DNA of 64,000 bases from Serripes groenlandicus (lineage: Eukaryota > Mollusca > Bivalvia > Cardiida > Cardiidae): assembly GCA_031761405.1 (NCBI GenBank), contig JASEVX010000005.1, positions 31,607,127 through 31,671,126 on the forward strand, written 5' to 3'. Of this stretch, positions 43,625 to 54,601 are shown one piece after another. The position numbers and the translations under genes were made by a program. Each line of letters opens with the position of its first letter. Positions within the stretch are counted from its first letter, which is position 1. The notes under the pieces were generated by a model. It was not told the DNA's origin and did not search any database. It worked only from the letters and a program-made list of their open reading frames with translations.

Positions 43625-43879
43625 TTAACCCTTTCCCTCATATAGATGGTTTTTGACGCCTCTGCAGCAGACAGCTTTTTGAAAACATAGTGACAAAAGA
43701 AGAAATTGCTCAAAACAAGCAATCTCTCCTTTTGCCACAATGTTTTCCACTTTTAGTCATAGGTTATCCATTCAATTATAGAGATTTTCTATTTTTACCC
43801 TAACCCTTTTTTCTTTCTATTTTATGTCTATGACAAAAAGTCGTCTGCTGCAGAATTGTTGTATGAGGGAAAGGGTTAA
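43625..43879 (-). mobile_element. Subfamily A MITE, reverse orientation, with small insertion
   Basis: Both TTAA edges intact. Between GAGATTTTCTATTTTT and GACAAAAAGTCG the normal link is replaced by about 45 bp containing ACCCTAACCC and CTTTCTATTTTATG. Confidence 0.85.
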
Positions 43880-43892
43880 ATCTTTATTTGAG

Positions 43893-44090
43893 TCTTATCT
43901 GTGCAAAAAGGTAAACATTGACTTTTGTAAACAATGTAGATCAAGCCCAGTCTGTGCATCCACACAAGTCGGTTCAAGATCTAAAAACTTCACATATTAC
44001 TTCCATAGGCTTTCTAGAAGCTTCTGTCAAATTGTGTAGATCCTGGCAAGATGAAGCAGATGTACAGACTGATCTTATGTAATCTTATGA
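43893..44090. mobile_element. Palindromic repeat with TGTAGATC arms, degraded copy
   Basis: TTTGTAAACAATGTAGATCA, CAGTCTGTGCATCC and the inverted CAGATGTACAGACTGATC match the clearer copy at 47116-47333. Confidence 0.55.
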
Positions 44091-44131
44091 AAACATTCAT
44101 GCAAAAGTATGGAAATATCTATGAATGAAGC

Positions 44132-44400
44132 ATATGAGCCGTTCCACAAGAAAACTGACATTATGAACTCTGCGTAATGTATCGATCCGGATCAGCCTGT
44201 GCAGTCCATGCAGGCTAATCTGGGCAGACACATTCCCTCTCTGGGGGATAGAGGTATAGAGTAATGATTCCTGAAACAGAATATCCACAAGAGGCGAAGA
44301 GTGTCTGTCTAGGTTAGCCTGCGCGGCATGCTTAAGTTGATCCGGGTCGATACTTTACTCGGAGTTCACAATGTTGGATTGGTCATGGGAAGGCTCATAT
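44132..44400. mobile_element. ATATGAGCC palindromic MITE, full copy
   Basis: 269 bp folding end to end: ATATGAGCCGTTCCACAAG at left and GGTCATGGGAAGGCTCATAT at right, with GATCCGGATCAGCCTG paired near the middle. It is inserted in an old subfamily B MITE, whose arms flank it at 44095-44131 and 44401-44519. No transposase; superfamily uncertain. Confidence 0.85.
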
Positions 44401-44519
44401 ACAGTTATCAAATAGAGTTGAAGAGGTTCATTATTGCCAATTTCTCCTATTGCCACACTGTTTCAAAAAGTTGTCAGCTGCAGATGATCTTATATGTCTG
44501 CATGTTGGAAAGGGGTTAA
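44401..44519. mobile_element. Right part of the MITE interrupted by the palindromic element
   Basis: CAAATAGAGTTGAAGAGG, ATTGCCAATTTCTCC and GTTGGAAAGGGGTTAA are the right half of a subfamily B copy. Confidence 0.7.
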
Positions 44520-44938
44520 AATGTTTTTCAATTTAATAGTAAATGTAAAATATGTAATCTTTAAACTAATGGCATGTTTCATCTTATGGTAGAAAACGTT
44601 AATATAAATTGTTCATACATTATTTTTTCCGTAATACAAATCAAACTGTTTGCTTTTTTGCCTAGCTACTAAAGCTTAGAGAAGGTTTACAAAATTAGCT
44701 AGAAATTAACACATTTCTGTAAAATGCATGAGTGTTTGTGAAGTGTTTGTGAAGTGTCAGATTGATGTGTGTGTGGTTTGTTGGGTTCTCATCGATGTAT
44801 TTTAATAGTAAATATTACTTGTTATGTTAATTTTAAAAGACTTAAAATTACAGTTTGAAAACATCTGAAGAAATTATTAGAAATTTAAAAAAAAAATCAA
44901 ATTATGAATTAAAAATAACTAATTTGGCAATACAGTTA

Positions 44939-45040
44939 ACACTTTTCCACATGTAGCCTCATCAGCAGACGGTTTTTTGAAAACTTGGCGACAAAAGAAC
45001 AAATTGCTCAAAATGAGCATTTTGTCAACATGTTGTTCTT
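44939..45040. mobile_element. Left part of an old MITE
   Basis: TTAACACTTTTCCACATG start and GCTCAAAATGAGC centre; the right half is replaced by the next copy. Confidence 0.6.
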
Positions 45041-45044
45041 TCAT

Positions 45045-45260
45045 TTAACCCTTTCCCTCATACGACAATTCTGCAGCGTATTTTGTCAAAAAATAGAAAA
45101 TCACCATAATTGAATGGATAACCTATGACAAAAAGTGGAAAACATTGTGGCAAAAGGAGAAATTGCACGTTTTGTGCAATTTCTTCTTTTGTCACTATGT
45201 TTTCAAAAAGCCGTCTGCTGCAGAGGTGTCAGAAAGCGTCTATATGATGGAAAGGGTTAA
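45045..45260 (+). mobile_element. TTAA hairpin MITE, subfamily A, 15-bp deletion
   Basis: 216 bp. The segment AGACGACTTTGAA is deleted after CTGCAGC; otherwise standard. Right terminus GATGGAAAGGGTTAA. Confidence 0.9.
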
Positions 45261-45326
45261 AAAGGGAGTTTCCATTTTTTTTTTAAAGAAGTCTGCTGCA
45301 GATTTGTTGTATGTGGTAACGGGTTA
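45261..45326. mobile_element. Right end of an old subfamily B MITE
   Basis: GAGTTTCCATTTTT, GTCTGCTGCAGATTTG and GTAACGGGTTAA. Together with 44939-45040 it may form the outer copy into which 45045-45260 inserted. Confidence 0.6.
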
Positions 45327-45429
45327 AATGTTGTAGCTTGACTCAAAAGTTATGGCATATAAATTTGTTCGGCAAACAAATTACACGTTTTAGTACACTA
45401 CTCAAAGGATTATAATGGAACTTTGTAAT

Positions 45430-45656
45430 CGTCACTTTCCCACATACAACAATTCTGCAGCAGACGACTTTCAAAACATATTGGCAAAAATGTAAAATAT
45501 CTCCATAAATGAGTTTAATCATAAACTAGGCCTGAAAACATTGTGGCAAAAGGGGAAATTGCTCATCATGAGCAATTTCTCCTTTTGCTACAATATATTT
45601 AAAAGTTGTCTGCTGCAAATGCGTCTCGAATGCGTCTGCAAGTGGAAATGGGTTAA
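45430..45656. mobile_element. Subfamily B MITE
   Basis: CACTTTCCCACATACAAC start and GTGGAAATGGGTTAA end; centre TTGCTCATCATGAGCAA. Confidence 0.75.
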
Positions 45657-45853
45657 CTCTTTGTATGCTTAATTATTTTCGCCTGTATATTGTCATCTGC
45701 AAAATTTTGATTTTGTTTTTTGTTTTCCAAAAATGTTTACTGAAATAGAATCTGAGTGTCAAACAGTTTGGATCTCAGATCTGATCTGTATCCAAACTGT
45801 TTCCAATGTTATCAACAGTTGACAAAACACGATGCTAGCATGCTAAGAGTTAA
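45653..45853. mobile_element. Second TTAA MITE family, full copy
   Basis: 201 bp between TTAA sites; TTAACTCTTTGTATGC and GCATGCTAAGAGTTAA ends. Shares its left TTAA with the MITE ending at 45656. The central palindrome is shortened to CTCAGATCTGATCTG. Confidence 0.8.
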
Positions 45854-46055
45854 TGTTCAATTTTATGTGTAGGTTTATATTACATGTTATTTTATCAAAG
45901 TTATCTCCCTTTGTACTCATTCATACAGCAGTTTGGATATTGTTTCTTTATCCGTAGTATTCACCGAGCCAGTGCATGTTTAGAATACTGGCTATGTTGT
46001 TTCTCCTTTGATATTGAAAAATGCATCTAAATCGGGTGTCGAGTTGCGAACATCG

Positions 46056-46140
46056 TTAGCTGTCAATCAGGGGTTGTGAGTTCAAATCCCAGCTTGGCCA
46101 TTCATTCTTCCCAAAGATTGATAAAGAATGGACTAAAAGT
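46056..46140 (+). mobile_element. 5' fragment of a SINE
   Basis: GCTGTCAATCAGGGGTTGTG, AGTTCAAATCCCAGC box B and GGCCATTCATTCTTCCC; the 3' domain is missing. Confidence 0.65.
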
Positions 46141-46156
46141 TATGATTGAAGATTTT

Positions 46157-46658
46157 TAACCATTTCTCACATGCAGAAACAAATTGATGCATCTGTAGCA
46201 GACAACATTTGAAAACATGATAAGCAATTTCTTCTTTTGCTACAATGTTTCCAACTCTTTTTGATTATTATTATACTTTCATTAACCCTTAACCTCATAT
46301 AGACGCTTTCTGACGTCTCAGCAGCAGATGGATTTTTGAAAACATAGTGACAAAAGAAAAAATTGCTCAAAATGAGCAATTTCTCCTTTTACCACAATGT
46401 TTTCCACTTTTTGTCATAGGTTATCCATTCCATTATAGAGATTTTCTATTTTTTGACAAAATATGTTCAAAGTCGTCTGCTGCAGAATTTGTCGTATGAG
46501 GGGAAGGGTTAATAAAGGTTTTCAATAGTTTTGCCTACATGTTTTTAAAGTCAATGTTTTAAAACTTTTTAACAATTATGCTTTCATTTTTATTTATATA
46601 TATTTTCTATATTTTTGACCAGGTGTCTGCAGATTTGTTTTATATGGAAAAGGGTTAA
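46157..46658. mobile_element. Old subfamily B MITE containing a younger subfamily A copy
   Basis: Outer arms: AACCATTTCTCACATGCAG to ATACTTTCA, and TAATAAAGGTTTTC to GGAAAAGGGTTAA. The nested copy occupies the TTAA within ACTTTCATTAATAAAG. Confidence 0.75.
46282..46512 (-). mobile_element. TTAA hairpin MITE, subfamily A, nested
   Basis: 231 bp with TTAA on both sides; left CCCTTAACCTCATATAGAC, right CGTATGAGGGGAAGGG; centre GCTCAAAATGAGC. Confidence 0.9.
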
Positions 46659-46849
46659 AAGTGTGGGAGTGAAGTGGGATGGGTGTGGCACTATTTAAAT
46701 ATTTAATATTAGTTTATCTCTTTACACAAAGAATTTTACATGAAAAAATACTTTAAAGATAGTGTAGATCAAGATCAACTTTCAGTTTATGAGTATGGTT
46801 AGATTCTTGGACTGATGTATACATGTCCATAATTTGAAGATTTATACTG

Positions 46850-47076
46850 TTTACCACAATACTGACATATTTTGACGCCTCTGTAGCAGAAGAGTTTGAA
46901 AACAATATGACAAAAGGAGAATTTGCTCATTTTGAGCATTTTCTCCTTTTGCCATAATGTTTTCAACTTTTTTCATTAATTTTACTTTCATGAATACAAA
47001 TATGTTCCGTTGTTTAGCCGGGATTATTTAGAAGCCATCAAGCTGTTGCATATTTGTTTGATGTGTGAAAGGGTTA
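46850..47076. mobile_element. Subfamily B MITE, left terminus decayed
   Basis: GACGCCTCTGTAGCAGAAG, centre TTGCTCATTTTGAGCA and GTGTGAAAGGGTTAA. Confidence 0.65.
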
Positions 47077-47115
47077 ATAAATCGATATCCACCAAACAAC
47101 CATTATTATATGATC

Positions 47116-47333
47116 AAGTCCATTGGAAAAGGTACAAGTTGGCTTTTGTGAACAGTGTAAATTCAGATCAGCCTGTACTGTCTGGTCAAGATCTACACTC
47201 TTGACATTTTATTAAGCATAAATTTGTTAGAAGCTTCTGTCAACTTGTATAGATTTTCAGATAGAACTGCACATGTACAGGTTGATCTGAAGTTACACAG
47301 AACAGAAATGCCAACTTGTGCATTTTCCCATGT
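47116..47333. mobile_element. Palindromic MITE with GGAAAAGGTACAAGTTGGC ends
   Basis: Left CATTGGAAAAGGTACAAGTT and right AACTTGTGCATTTTCCCATG are inverted, as are CAGATCAGCCTGTAC and GTACAGGTTGATCTG inside. Non-coding; a degraded relative is at 43893-44090. Confidence 0.75.
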
Positions 47334-47429
47334 TTTGGTGCATTTATAAGAAGGAAAGATACTTCAGAATTCATAGATAATGATACTAGATCAGGTTAAG
47401 GGTCAAGAATGTACCCTAAATGTTATCCC

Positions 47430-47649
47430 TTCCCCTTCCATTTGGATTGCACTTGCAGCAGACGACTTTTGAAAATGCTGTAGCAAATGGGAAAACAATG
47501 CTCCACATGAATATATTCTCCTTTTATGCCACAATGTTTATACTATTCAGAATATATATATAATCATTCTTTTCTTTATAGAGATTTTTTAGTCTTAATT
47601 GTTTCCAAAGTCGTCTGCTGCAGATTTGGTGTATGTGGGTTGGGTTTAT
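47430..47649. mobile_element. Old subfamily B MITE
   Basis: CCTTCCCCTTCCATTTGG start; GCAGCAGACGACTTTTG and GTCGTCTGCTGCAGATTTGG arms; right end GTGGGTTGGGTTTA. Confidence 0.65.
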
Positions 47650-47789
47650 CTTTAAATAACAGACATTGTCTATTCACAATATTTTCAAGTAGATTGGCAA
47701 TAAATTCTGATGCTCAATATTTACAATACATTGCTTTCAAAATCGACTGCTGCAAATGGGTTAAAATGCATCTACTTGTAGAAAATGAT

Positions 47790-48255
47790 TTATCCTTTCC
47801 AACATATAACAATTCTGCAGCAGATTGATTGGGGTTTAACGCCGTTTTTAACAATTTCTCAGTTATATCACGGCAGCCAGTTCACCTACTCATGCATTTC
47901 CTGGTTTTCTCACACCAGTACTCCACACAACAATCTTCCCAAGCAACTGGCTGCTTTTCCACATAGACTTAGCCCATTGGTGGAAGAAGAATGACGCATG
48001 TCGCATTGACTTTCGACAATCGTCGAACTCACAACCCCTGGATTGACAGCCCGCGTCGCTACCGACTGAGCTACCGGGGCTCGGCAAATTAATTCTGCAG
48101 CAGACGACTTTGGAAACAATTAATGCAAACCAATTGAAAATCATGATAATTGAAAGGTTTTAATCATTAAATAGAAATGGAAACAGCAATAATTATTACT
48201 CTCCTTTTACTACAATGTTTCCAAAGTCGGCTGCTATATCTGCATTTCGGAGGGT
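47790..48255. mobile_element. Old MITE split by a minus-strand SINE
   Basis: Left arm TTTATCCTTTCCAACATA to AATTCTGCAGCAGA; the same 14 bases restart the right arm at 48091, which runs on through GACGACTTTGG to GTCGGCTGCTATATC. Confidence 0.75.
47825..48090 (-). mobile_element. Full-length SINE, 14-bp target duplication within a MITE
   Basis: AATTCTGCAGCAGA is repeated exactly at 47811-47824 and 48091-48104. On the minus strand the element starts GCCGAGCCCCGGTAGCTCAG (box A TAGCTCAGTCGG), then GGCTGTCAATCCAGG, GGTTGTGAGTTCGAC, AAAGCAGCCAGTTGCTTGG and 3' GATATAACTGAGAAATTG with GGCGTTAAACCCCAATC. It is the most complete member of this SINE group here. Confidence 0.93.
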
Positions 48256-48407
48256 TTTTTTTAAACTGTTTTCCATTATGCTTTCATTGTTTGCCTGAAA
48301 ATTAAAAAATATTTTTCATGTGACGTAGCAGATTTTTCTTAAAAATCTTGAGTCACAATAAGAAATTGCCCTCTACTTATTCTGTTCCTATGACATTTTC
48401 TACTGTC

Positions 48408-48637
48408 TTAACCCTTTCCCTCATACGAGAATTCTGCAGCAGATGACTTTGAACATATTTTGTCAAAAAATAGAAAATCTCTATAATTGAATGGATAACC
48501 TACGATTAAAAGTGGAAAACATTGTGTCAAAAGGAGAAATTGCACATGTTGTGCAATTTCTTCTTTTGTCACTATGTTTTCAAAAAGCTGTCTGCTGCAG
48601 ATGCGTCAGAAAGCATCTACATGAGGGAAAGGGTTAA
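48408..48637 (+). mobile_element. TTAA hairpin MITE, subfamily A
   Basis: 230 bp; both TTAA intact; centre GCACATGTTGTGC. Confidence 0.92.
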
Positions 48638-48757
48638 GAAGTTTCCTGATATTTAATTTCTTGTCGGATGACTTCAACTTTAAGTGTCTAGTAAAGGTAT
48701 GTCATGTACAGGGTTATAAAGTGGATAATGATGTCAAAAAGACAGTTTTAACATTTT

Positions 48758-48990
48758 CAACCCTTTCCGACCTAAAAACACTCTCTGACATACGCCTCTG
48801 CAGCAGACAACTTTTGAAAACATTGTGACAAAAGAAGAAATTGCTCATGATGAGCAATTTCTCCTTTTGTCACAATGTTTTCAACTCTATTTAATGATTA
48901 TAGATTCATTTAAACAGATTTTCCATGTTTTTGGCACAATATTTTCAAAGTCGTCTGCTGCTGATTTGCTGTTTGCGGGAAGGGATAGTT
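48758..48990. mobile_element. Subfamily B MITE
   Basis: CAACCCTTTCCGACC start, centre TTGCTCATGATGAGCAA with long perfect arms (ACATTGTGACAAAAG and complement), end GCGGGAAGGGATAG. Confidence 0.75.
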
Positions 48991-49162
48991 ATGTTGACTT
49001 TCATATTTTTGAGCAAACATGGTCTTGAAAGAAAACCTATTTGAGAGGTACTTGACTCTTATATGTGTTTCTTCTCGTCACATGGTGTTTCTTATGTCTG
49101 TCTGACAACTTTTTAAAACTTATCAAATTACAAGGAAGTTATTGCTTGAAATAATGCTCTTT

Positions 49163-49517
49163 TAACCCTTCCCCACTTGCAGACACATTTTGATCCATCT
49201 GTTGCGGTTTAATTTTGAAAACATTGTGCCAAAATGAGAAATTGCCTATAACGAGCAACTTATCATTTTGCCACAATTTTCAATAATAATAAGCATTTAT
49301 TAATAGAGATTTTCCAGATTATTGTCTAGATGTTTTCAAAGTAGTCATATGTTTGAACAGTCTATGTGGAAAAGCAGCCAGTTGTTTCGAGAGTATGGTG
49401 TGGAGTACTGGTGTGAGAAAAATAGAAAATACAGAAGTGGGTGAACTGGCCGCTGTGATATGACTGAAAAATTGTTGAAAATGGCGCAGAATTGTTGTAT
49501 GAGCGAAAGGGTTAATA
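49163..49517. mobile_element. Old MITE with SINE 3' end inserted
   Basis: TTAACCCTTCCCCACTTGC start. At about 49357-49485 a 5'-truncated SINE (AAAGCAGCCAGTTGTTTCG, GTGATATGACTGAAAAATTG, AAAATGGCGC) intervenes; the MITE end GTATGAGCGAAAGGGTTAA follows. Confidence 0.65.
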
Positions 49518-49613
49518 TCGTTATGTCTCAGCCAAGTGTGATATCCAGTGAGATCGGCTCAGACACTACAGTAAGGCATAAGGAGAGACCTTCCCAAATA
49601 TGCTTAACCCTTT

Positions 49614-49834
49614 CCCTCATATAGACGCTTTCTGACACCTCTGCAGCCGACAGCTTTTTGAAAACGATAGAGACAAAAGAAGACATTGTTCAAAACGAGC
49701 AATTTCTCCTTTTGCCACAATGTTTTCCACTTTTAGTCATAGGTTATCCATTCAATTATAGAGATTTTCTATTTTTTGACAAAATATGTTCAAAGTCGTC
49801 TGCTGCAGAATTGTCGTATGAGGGAAAGGGTTAA
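49614..49834 (-). mobile_element. TTAA hairpin MITE, subfamily A, reverse orientation
   Basis: Both TTAA intact; CCCTTTCCCTCATATAGAC and GTATGAGGGAAAGGG; centre GTTCAAAACGAGC. Confidence 0.9.
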
Positions 49835-50099
49835 TGCTTTCAGCTAAATCCTGTTTATATTAATATTTGATTTGAAAGTGTTATAATATGTACATGTATA
49901 TTAGAATGTAAATAAAATATTGTTTAAAACCAAGGCATGGCCCTGTGAAATGTACATCTACATGTTTATTGAACTGAATAATGTAACAGTTTGGCACGTT
50001 TGTTCCATCTCGCGTTCAAATGTTATCTGTTGCAGTTTATCAAAAGTCGTCGGATATTGACAGAGTTACAATATGATAAATTTAAAAGAAAGAATTTCC

Positions 50100-51055
50100 A
50101 AATGTTGAAGTTTAAAATCAAATCTGCAGGTGAAGACTGCATACATCTAGCAAAAAATACGCAAGATTTCATATAACTGGCATAATTGTTGAAAGAAATG
50201 AAAAAATTGTGGGAAAAGGAGATATTGGCCATTATATGAGTATTTTTCTCCTTTTCTGTCTGTGTTTCCAAATAAAGTCTGCAGGTGCAGAGATATTTTT
50301 ACAGAGTGATTGAGGAAAGAATGGATTACTAAGTTATATGTGTTTCACCTGTCCAATATTGGTTGTTTGTGTTGGTCAAGGTAATAAATGAGTGGATTGA
50401 CCTCAAAACTGTCCACAAATATGTCAACTTTTAACCCTTATCACAATTTGAGAAGAATATACACAAAAAGATGGTGCAGATCTCACCTATTGTTGTTAAA
50501 TTTTCAAAATATTATAAGAAATGGGTTACATATATATGAAATGACTTCGCATAAAATATGATTGGTTTGAAATAAATCAAATAAGATCTTGGGGTCTAAA
50601 TTTATAAAGAGCTAGTTAAAAACTAAATGAGTCTATTCCAAGTTGTTTCTGTGAACCCTTTCCCATATGAAGACAGATTTGAATGTAAATCTGCGCCAAA
50701 CGACTTTTGAAAATATTGTGACGAAATGAGAAATTGATCTTTGTGAGCAATTACTTCTTTTGCCACAATATTTTCAACTCTATATACTTCAATTTATTGA
50801 GAATTTCCATGTTTCTAACCTAGATTTTATAATAGCTGGTGTCTGCTGCAGATTGTATCTAAAACAGGTAATAAGTCCTTAATGCAGGTTGCTTCAAATT
50901 AATGTTATTAACCTTTTCCCAGAGACAAGAAATCTGCCGAATATATACATCTTGATTCTTGGCGAAACCGTGGAAAATCTCTATAAATGAAAGTTGTGGC
51001 AAAAATCGTCTGCTGCAGATGTGTCAAATTGTGTTTATATGTGGGAAAGGGTTAA
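50100..51055. mobile_element. Series of decayed subfamily B MITE pieces
   Basis: 50110-50290 (TGGGAAAAGGAGATATTGG centre), 50655-50870 (CCCTTTCCCATATGAAGAC to GTCTGCTGCAGATTG) and 50909-51054 (TTAACCTTTTCCCAG to GTGGGAAAGGGTTAA, internally deleted). Confidence 0.55.
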
Positions 51056-51085
51056 ATGATATTATATAGAATATAATTAGCTTAA

Positions 51086-51317
51086 TTAACCCTTTCCCAC
51101 ATACAGACACTTTCTGACGCTTCTGCAGCAGAAGACTTTTGAAATAATTGTGGCAAACAGAGAAATTGCTCATTATAATGATCAATTTCTTGTTTGGCCA
51201 CAATGATTTCAAATTGATTAAATAATAATACTTTCATTTATAGAAATTGTTCACATCTTTGCCGAGATGATTTCAAAGTCGTCTGCTGCAGATTTGTTGT
51301 ATGTGGGAAAGGGATAG
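51086..51317. mobile_element. TTAA hairpin MITE, subfamily B
   Basis: TTAACCCTTTCCCACATAC and GTGGGAAAGGGATAG ends, GCTTCTGCAGCAGAAGAC and GTCGTCTGCTGCAGATTTG arms; the right TTAA is mutated. Confidence 0.85.
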
Positions 51318-52181
51318 CCCAACTTCGGAAATGATCTCTTTTTCCTTGTTGTATTACATAAGGGACATCAGAAGTCAAAAGCTGTGGATACCATGTTTAC
51401 GTATTGGGTGACAGGGTATAAAAACATCATAATTACGCCAATGACCTGAGAGTTTGCGACTCGGGGAGGGGGGGAAACGTTCTGATGTAGTTTTCACTTG
51501 ACTGAGTTTGTATGTATTACTTGAATAGGAAAAAAAAATAACAACGTAAAACTGTGTTCAGGAGAATGACGGATATTGGGTTTTATATGGCATAGATCTA
51601 GATTTACACAGGTATTTCTGTCAATATCTTTTATGCATATAGGTACATCACACATTCAGATTTAAATGCTTAATGTAAATAAACAACAGTCATTGCTAAA
51701 ATATTGGGTCTTTTTAGTTGGTACCCACATTTTTTAAGTTAATCATTATGATTACAGTTAATGCAGAATGAGTCGTATTTATAAATGAATAAATTTTGTA
51801 TCATTAGAAATTGATCAATAATGTTATGCACTTGCCTTACATTGAAATTGAAAACTTCTTTAAAACTGAAAGGAAAAAACTGAATTTTTGAGTGCAAATG
51901 TTGAACTTGCATATAAACATTTGTGTAAATGTTATTTATTGCAGAGACAGCTAGGGTTTTATTATTGATTCATTCAGAAAACGTTGTTTGAACATTGATT
52001 TGCTGAATTATTTTGTTGACAAGGATGATCAAATAGTTCAGAGCAGTCTTATACTCTGTCAATATAAGTATTTTCTTGTCTGTAAGTAAACCCCATCATG
52101 ACTGATTGTAAGAAATAAGATCTAGTGAAATAAGAATAGTGGCTGATATTTTCTTCTTTGCAACAAATATGATCGTTAATA
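51318..52181. other. Stretch without recognised features
   Basis: AT-rich; no repeat or coding signal I can support. Confidence 0.4.
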
Positions 52182-52185
52182 TGTT

Positions 52186-52402
52186 TGTGGCCGAGTGGTT
52201 TGCGTTGGAGATTTGGAACCGGGTGACCCAGGTTTGATCCCCAGGTGCGGAGCTGTGGTCAATGTGGAGTGCTCTTTGGCAAGGCACATTTCCTAGCCTA
52301 GTACTGGTTTGTTTACCCAGGGATCATGAATAAGTGAACTGTCGCCGTGATATAACTGAAATAATGTTGAAAACGGTGTAAAACTCCAACAAACAAACAA
52401 TT
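52186..52402 (+). mobile_element. SINE, TGGCCGAGTGG head, AACTCC tail, old
   Basis: Box A TGGCCGAGTGG, decayed box B GGTTTGATCCCC, body CCTAGTACTGGTTTG, 3' domain CGCCGTGATATAACTGAA and GGTGTAAAACTCC. No clear target duplication, consistent with age. Confidence 0.8.
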
Positions 52403-52644
52403 CTTTGACAGTTAAAACATTCCATTAAGACAATGCACAAAGTGGGCTATAGATTGTACATGCTTCTGTTAGGGTTGCATACATGTGACAACACCTTAAT
52501 AGTTCAGTTCTTGTTCTCAGCATATATATATATTTAACTTTTACTGGAAGGTAGTTGTGTAATCTAAGTAAGACAAAAAGATATGTTAATTAATACATAC
52601 TATTATGCAATCGTGTAATAGAATCACAAACTTTACAGTTTATC

Positions 52645-52853
52645 CTATCCAACTTATAGACAGACAAAAAAAAAGAAAATATTATGGCCAAAAGAGAAAT
52701 TGCTCATGATGAGCAATTTATCCTTTGGCCATAATGTTTTAATCTCTTTTCAGTAATAATACCTTTATTTTGTGGATTTTTTTTACATAGTTTCGCCTAG
52801 ATACCTTTATAGTAGTCTGCTGCAGATTTGTTGTATGTGGGGAAGGTTTAAAC
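52645..52853. mobile_element. Old subfamily B MITE
   Basis: Long central stem ATTATGGCCAAAAGAGAAAT with its complement around GCTCATGATGAGC; right arm GTCTGCTGCAGATTTG and GTGGGGAAGGTTTAA. Confidence 0.65.
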
Positions 52854-53158
52854 AGTGGGAGATTTGTCCTCTGTGTTATTAGATTGTTTTGTTCCTCCAG
52901 TAACAATATAATCACATTCCTTTGATGAACAAGAGCGTGACTATATTTACTAATAATGATGATAAAACAACTGTTTTGAGGGATTCATGGAAAAGTGTTG
53001 CAAAGCAATTTTGTTTTTTAGTTACAACTGTCTTCCGTGAGTTATCCAGATTTACATTATTATGCTGCTGGAACTGTTCTTCAGCTGAACTCTTTATCTT
53101 GGTGAAAACAATTGCCGGCTGTTCATACATGCAATAATAAATTGGTATAATAATAGGA

Positions 53159-53389
53159 ATGAATGAATGAATGTATATTGTTTTATGGCGCATCGACAGC
53201 TAAGGTCATTTAGCGCGCAATTAAATTTAATTATTCATGATTCCTGGGTAAACAAACCAGTACTAGGCTAGAAAATGTGCCTTGCCCAAGGGTACTCCAC
53301 CATAACCGTAGTGCCGCGACTGGGGATCGAACCCGGGACACCCGGTTTCGAAATCCCTGACGTTAACCACTCGACCACAGCGGATTCCT
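53159..53389 (-). mobile_element. SINE, GTGGTCGAGTGG head, CATTC tail, minus strand
   Basis: Full-length inverse of the 36528-36745 type: (GAAT)n, GTATATTGTTTTATGGCGC, then GGGATCGAACCCGGG and CCACTCGACCACAGCGG. Flanks GGTATAATAATAGG and GGTATAATAGG form an imperfect target duplication. Confidence 0.9.
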
Positions 53390-54000
53390 AGGTATAATAG
53401 GAACAGTAAGTGTTCAGGATTTGAGACTGAGATCCCTGGCTTGATTCTGCAACAGTTATGGTGAAGAGCATTTACAAATTACAATGTAGTACTAAAGTAT
53501 CTTAATTTTGCCATAAAACACATGTAAATGTTATACTGTTGAAAATACCGTAAAAACAACAAAACTTAAAAAGAAAACCCCAAACTGCATATCATGACGG
53601 AATGTCTTGTTACAATGGAGAGCAGTAGACTTTATAGATACGTTCTTACAGGGTCCGAAGTTCTTTATTCCCATTTATTCAAATATGACTGAAATTAGTT
53701 TGAAAATAGGAAATCAGGCATAATTTATCACATTGTATGTGGTTTATAGATGCATCTAAATGTGCTGAATGTGGTTTAAAGTACTGAAGTGGAAGTTAAG
53801 ATTATGTTTATTTGCTGCATGACAATGCAATGTTCATAAGATTTGGTTTGAAATATACTTATGTATCTGTATGGTATCAAAGAAGAATAGAAGCCGGCTG
53901 CCACTATAAAATGAAAAAAAGTGCTGCTATGAACAGATTTTAGTATGATTGAAGCAATACCTTTTGAAGAACAAATGTTACTTGCCATTTTAAATCATAG

Positions 54001-54131
54001 GTGCAATTGAAGAACCATGACATCAACTGATCCCGGGTCTGATCCTCTGTCAGAATGGCCTGCACGATCAAGGACCTCATACAAACAGATGATGCACTTT
54101 AGTGACCTTGACAATCTGTCACTACCTTCAG
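54001..54131 (+). CDS. Host gene, candidate alternative initiator exon 1b (coding from 54017)
   Basis: An acceptor-like AAATCATAG precedes; the ATG at 54017 has an in-frame TGA six bases upstream, so it is an initiator, not a continuation. Thirty-eight codons (MTSTDPGSDPLSEWP to FSDLDNLSLPS) end in phase 1 at CAG followed by GTAATT. The phase equals that of exons 1a, 2, 3 and 1c, as expected if all splice to one shared exon beyond the window. The peptide is hydrophilic, serine- and aspartate-rich, with no signal peptide. Not recognised. It may instead start from its own promoter, with the AG upstream being incidental. Confidence 0.5.
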
Positions 54132-54601
54132 GTAATTTATGGTGACCATGACAGCATATTTTTGGGTAACCATTGAATATTTGTATCTCATTTCTTTAGA
54201 AATATGAATATCTTTTATTCTCTTGTTAAGATTAGTAGCTATGTTTACTATTTAATATTTAGATATTCGTTCAGAATATATACTAATTGTATCTGATAGA
54301 ATTGAGACATCAACATCTCAACTTAGGGAGGGCTTTCATTTGCTTTAATGTAATAATATTATGTGAAAAATGCTTGCAAATGCTGCACTCTTTTAATAAT
54401 GATGATGAACTGTATTTTATTTGTAATGCCGTAAGTCTTTTTGATAGATGAAATGAATATTATTATTGTATACCTACACATTTTGCGGAGCAAATACTTG
54501 AAAAAATATTGTGCAAAAGCGCAACATGATGGATTTTAAAATTCTGTATTTGCCCGGGACAAATACGTTACCAAATTTGTTGATGTGACTTCATTGAAAT
54601 A

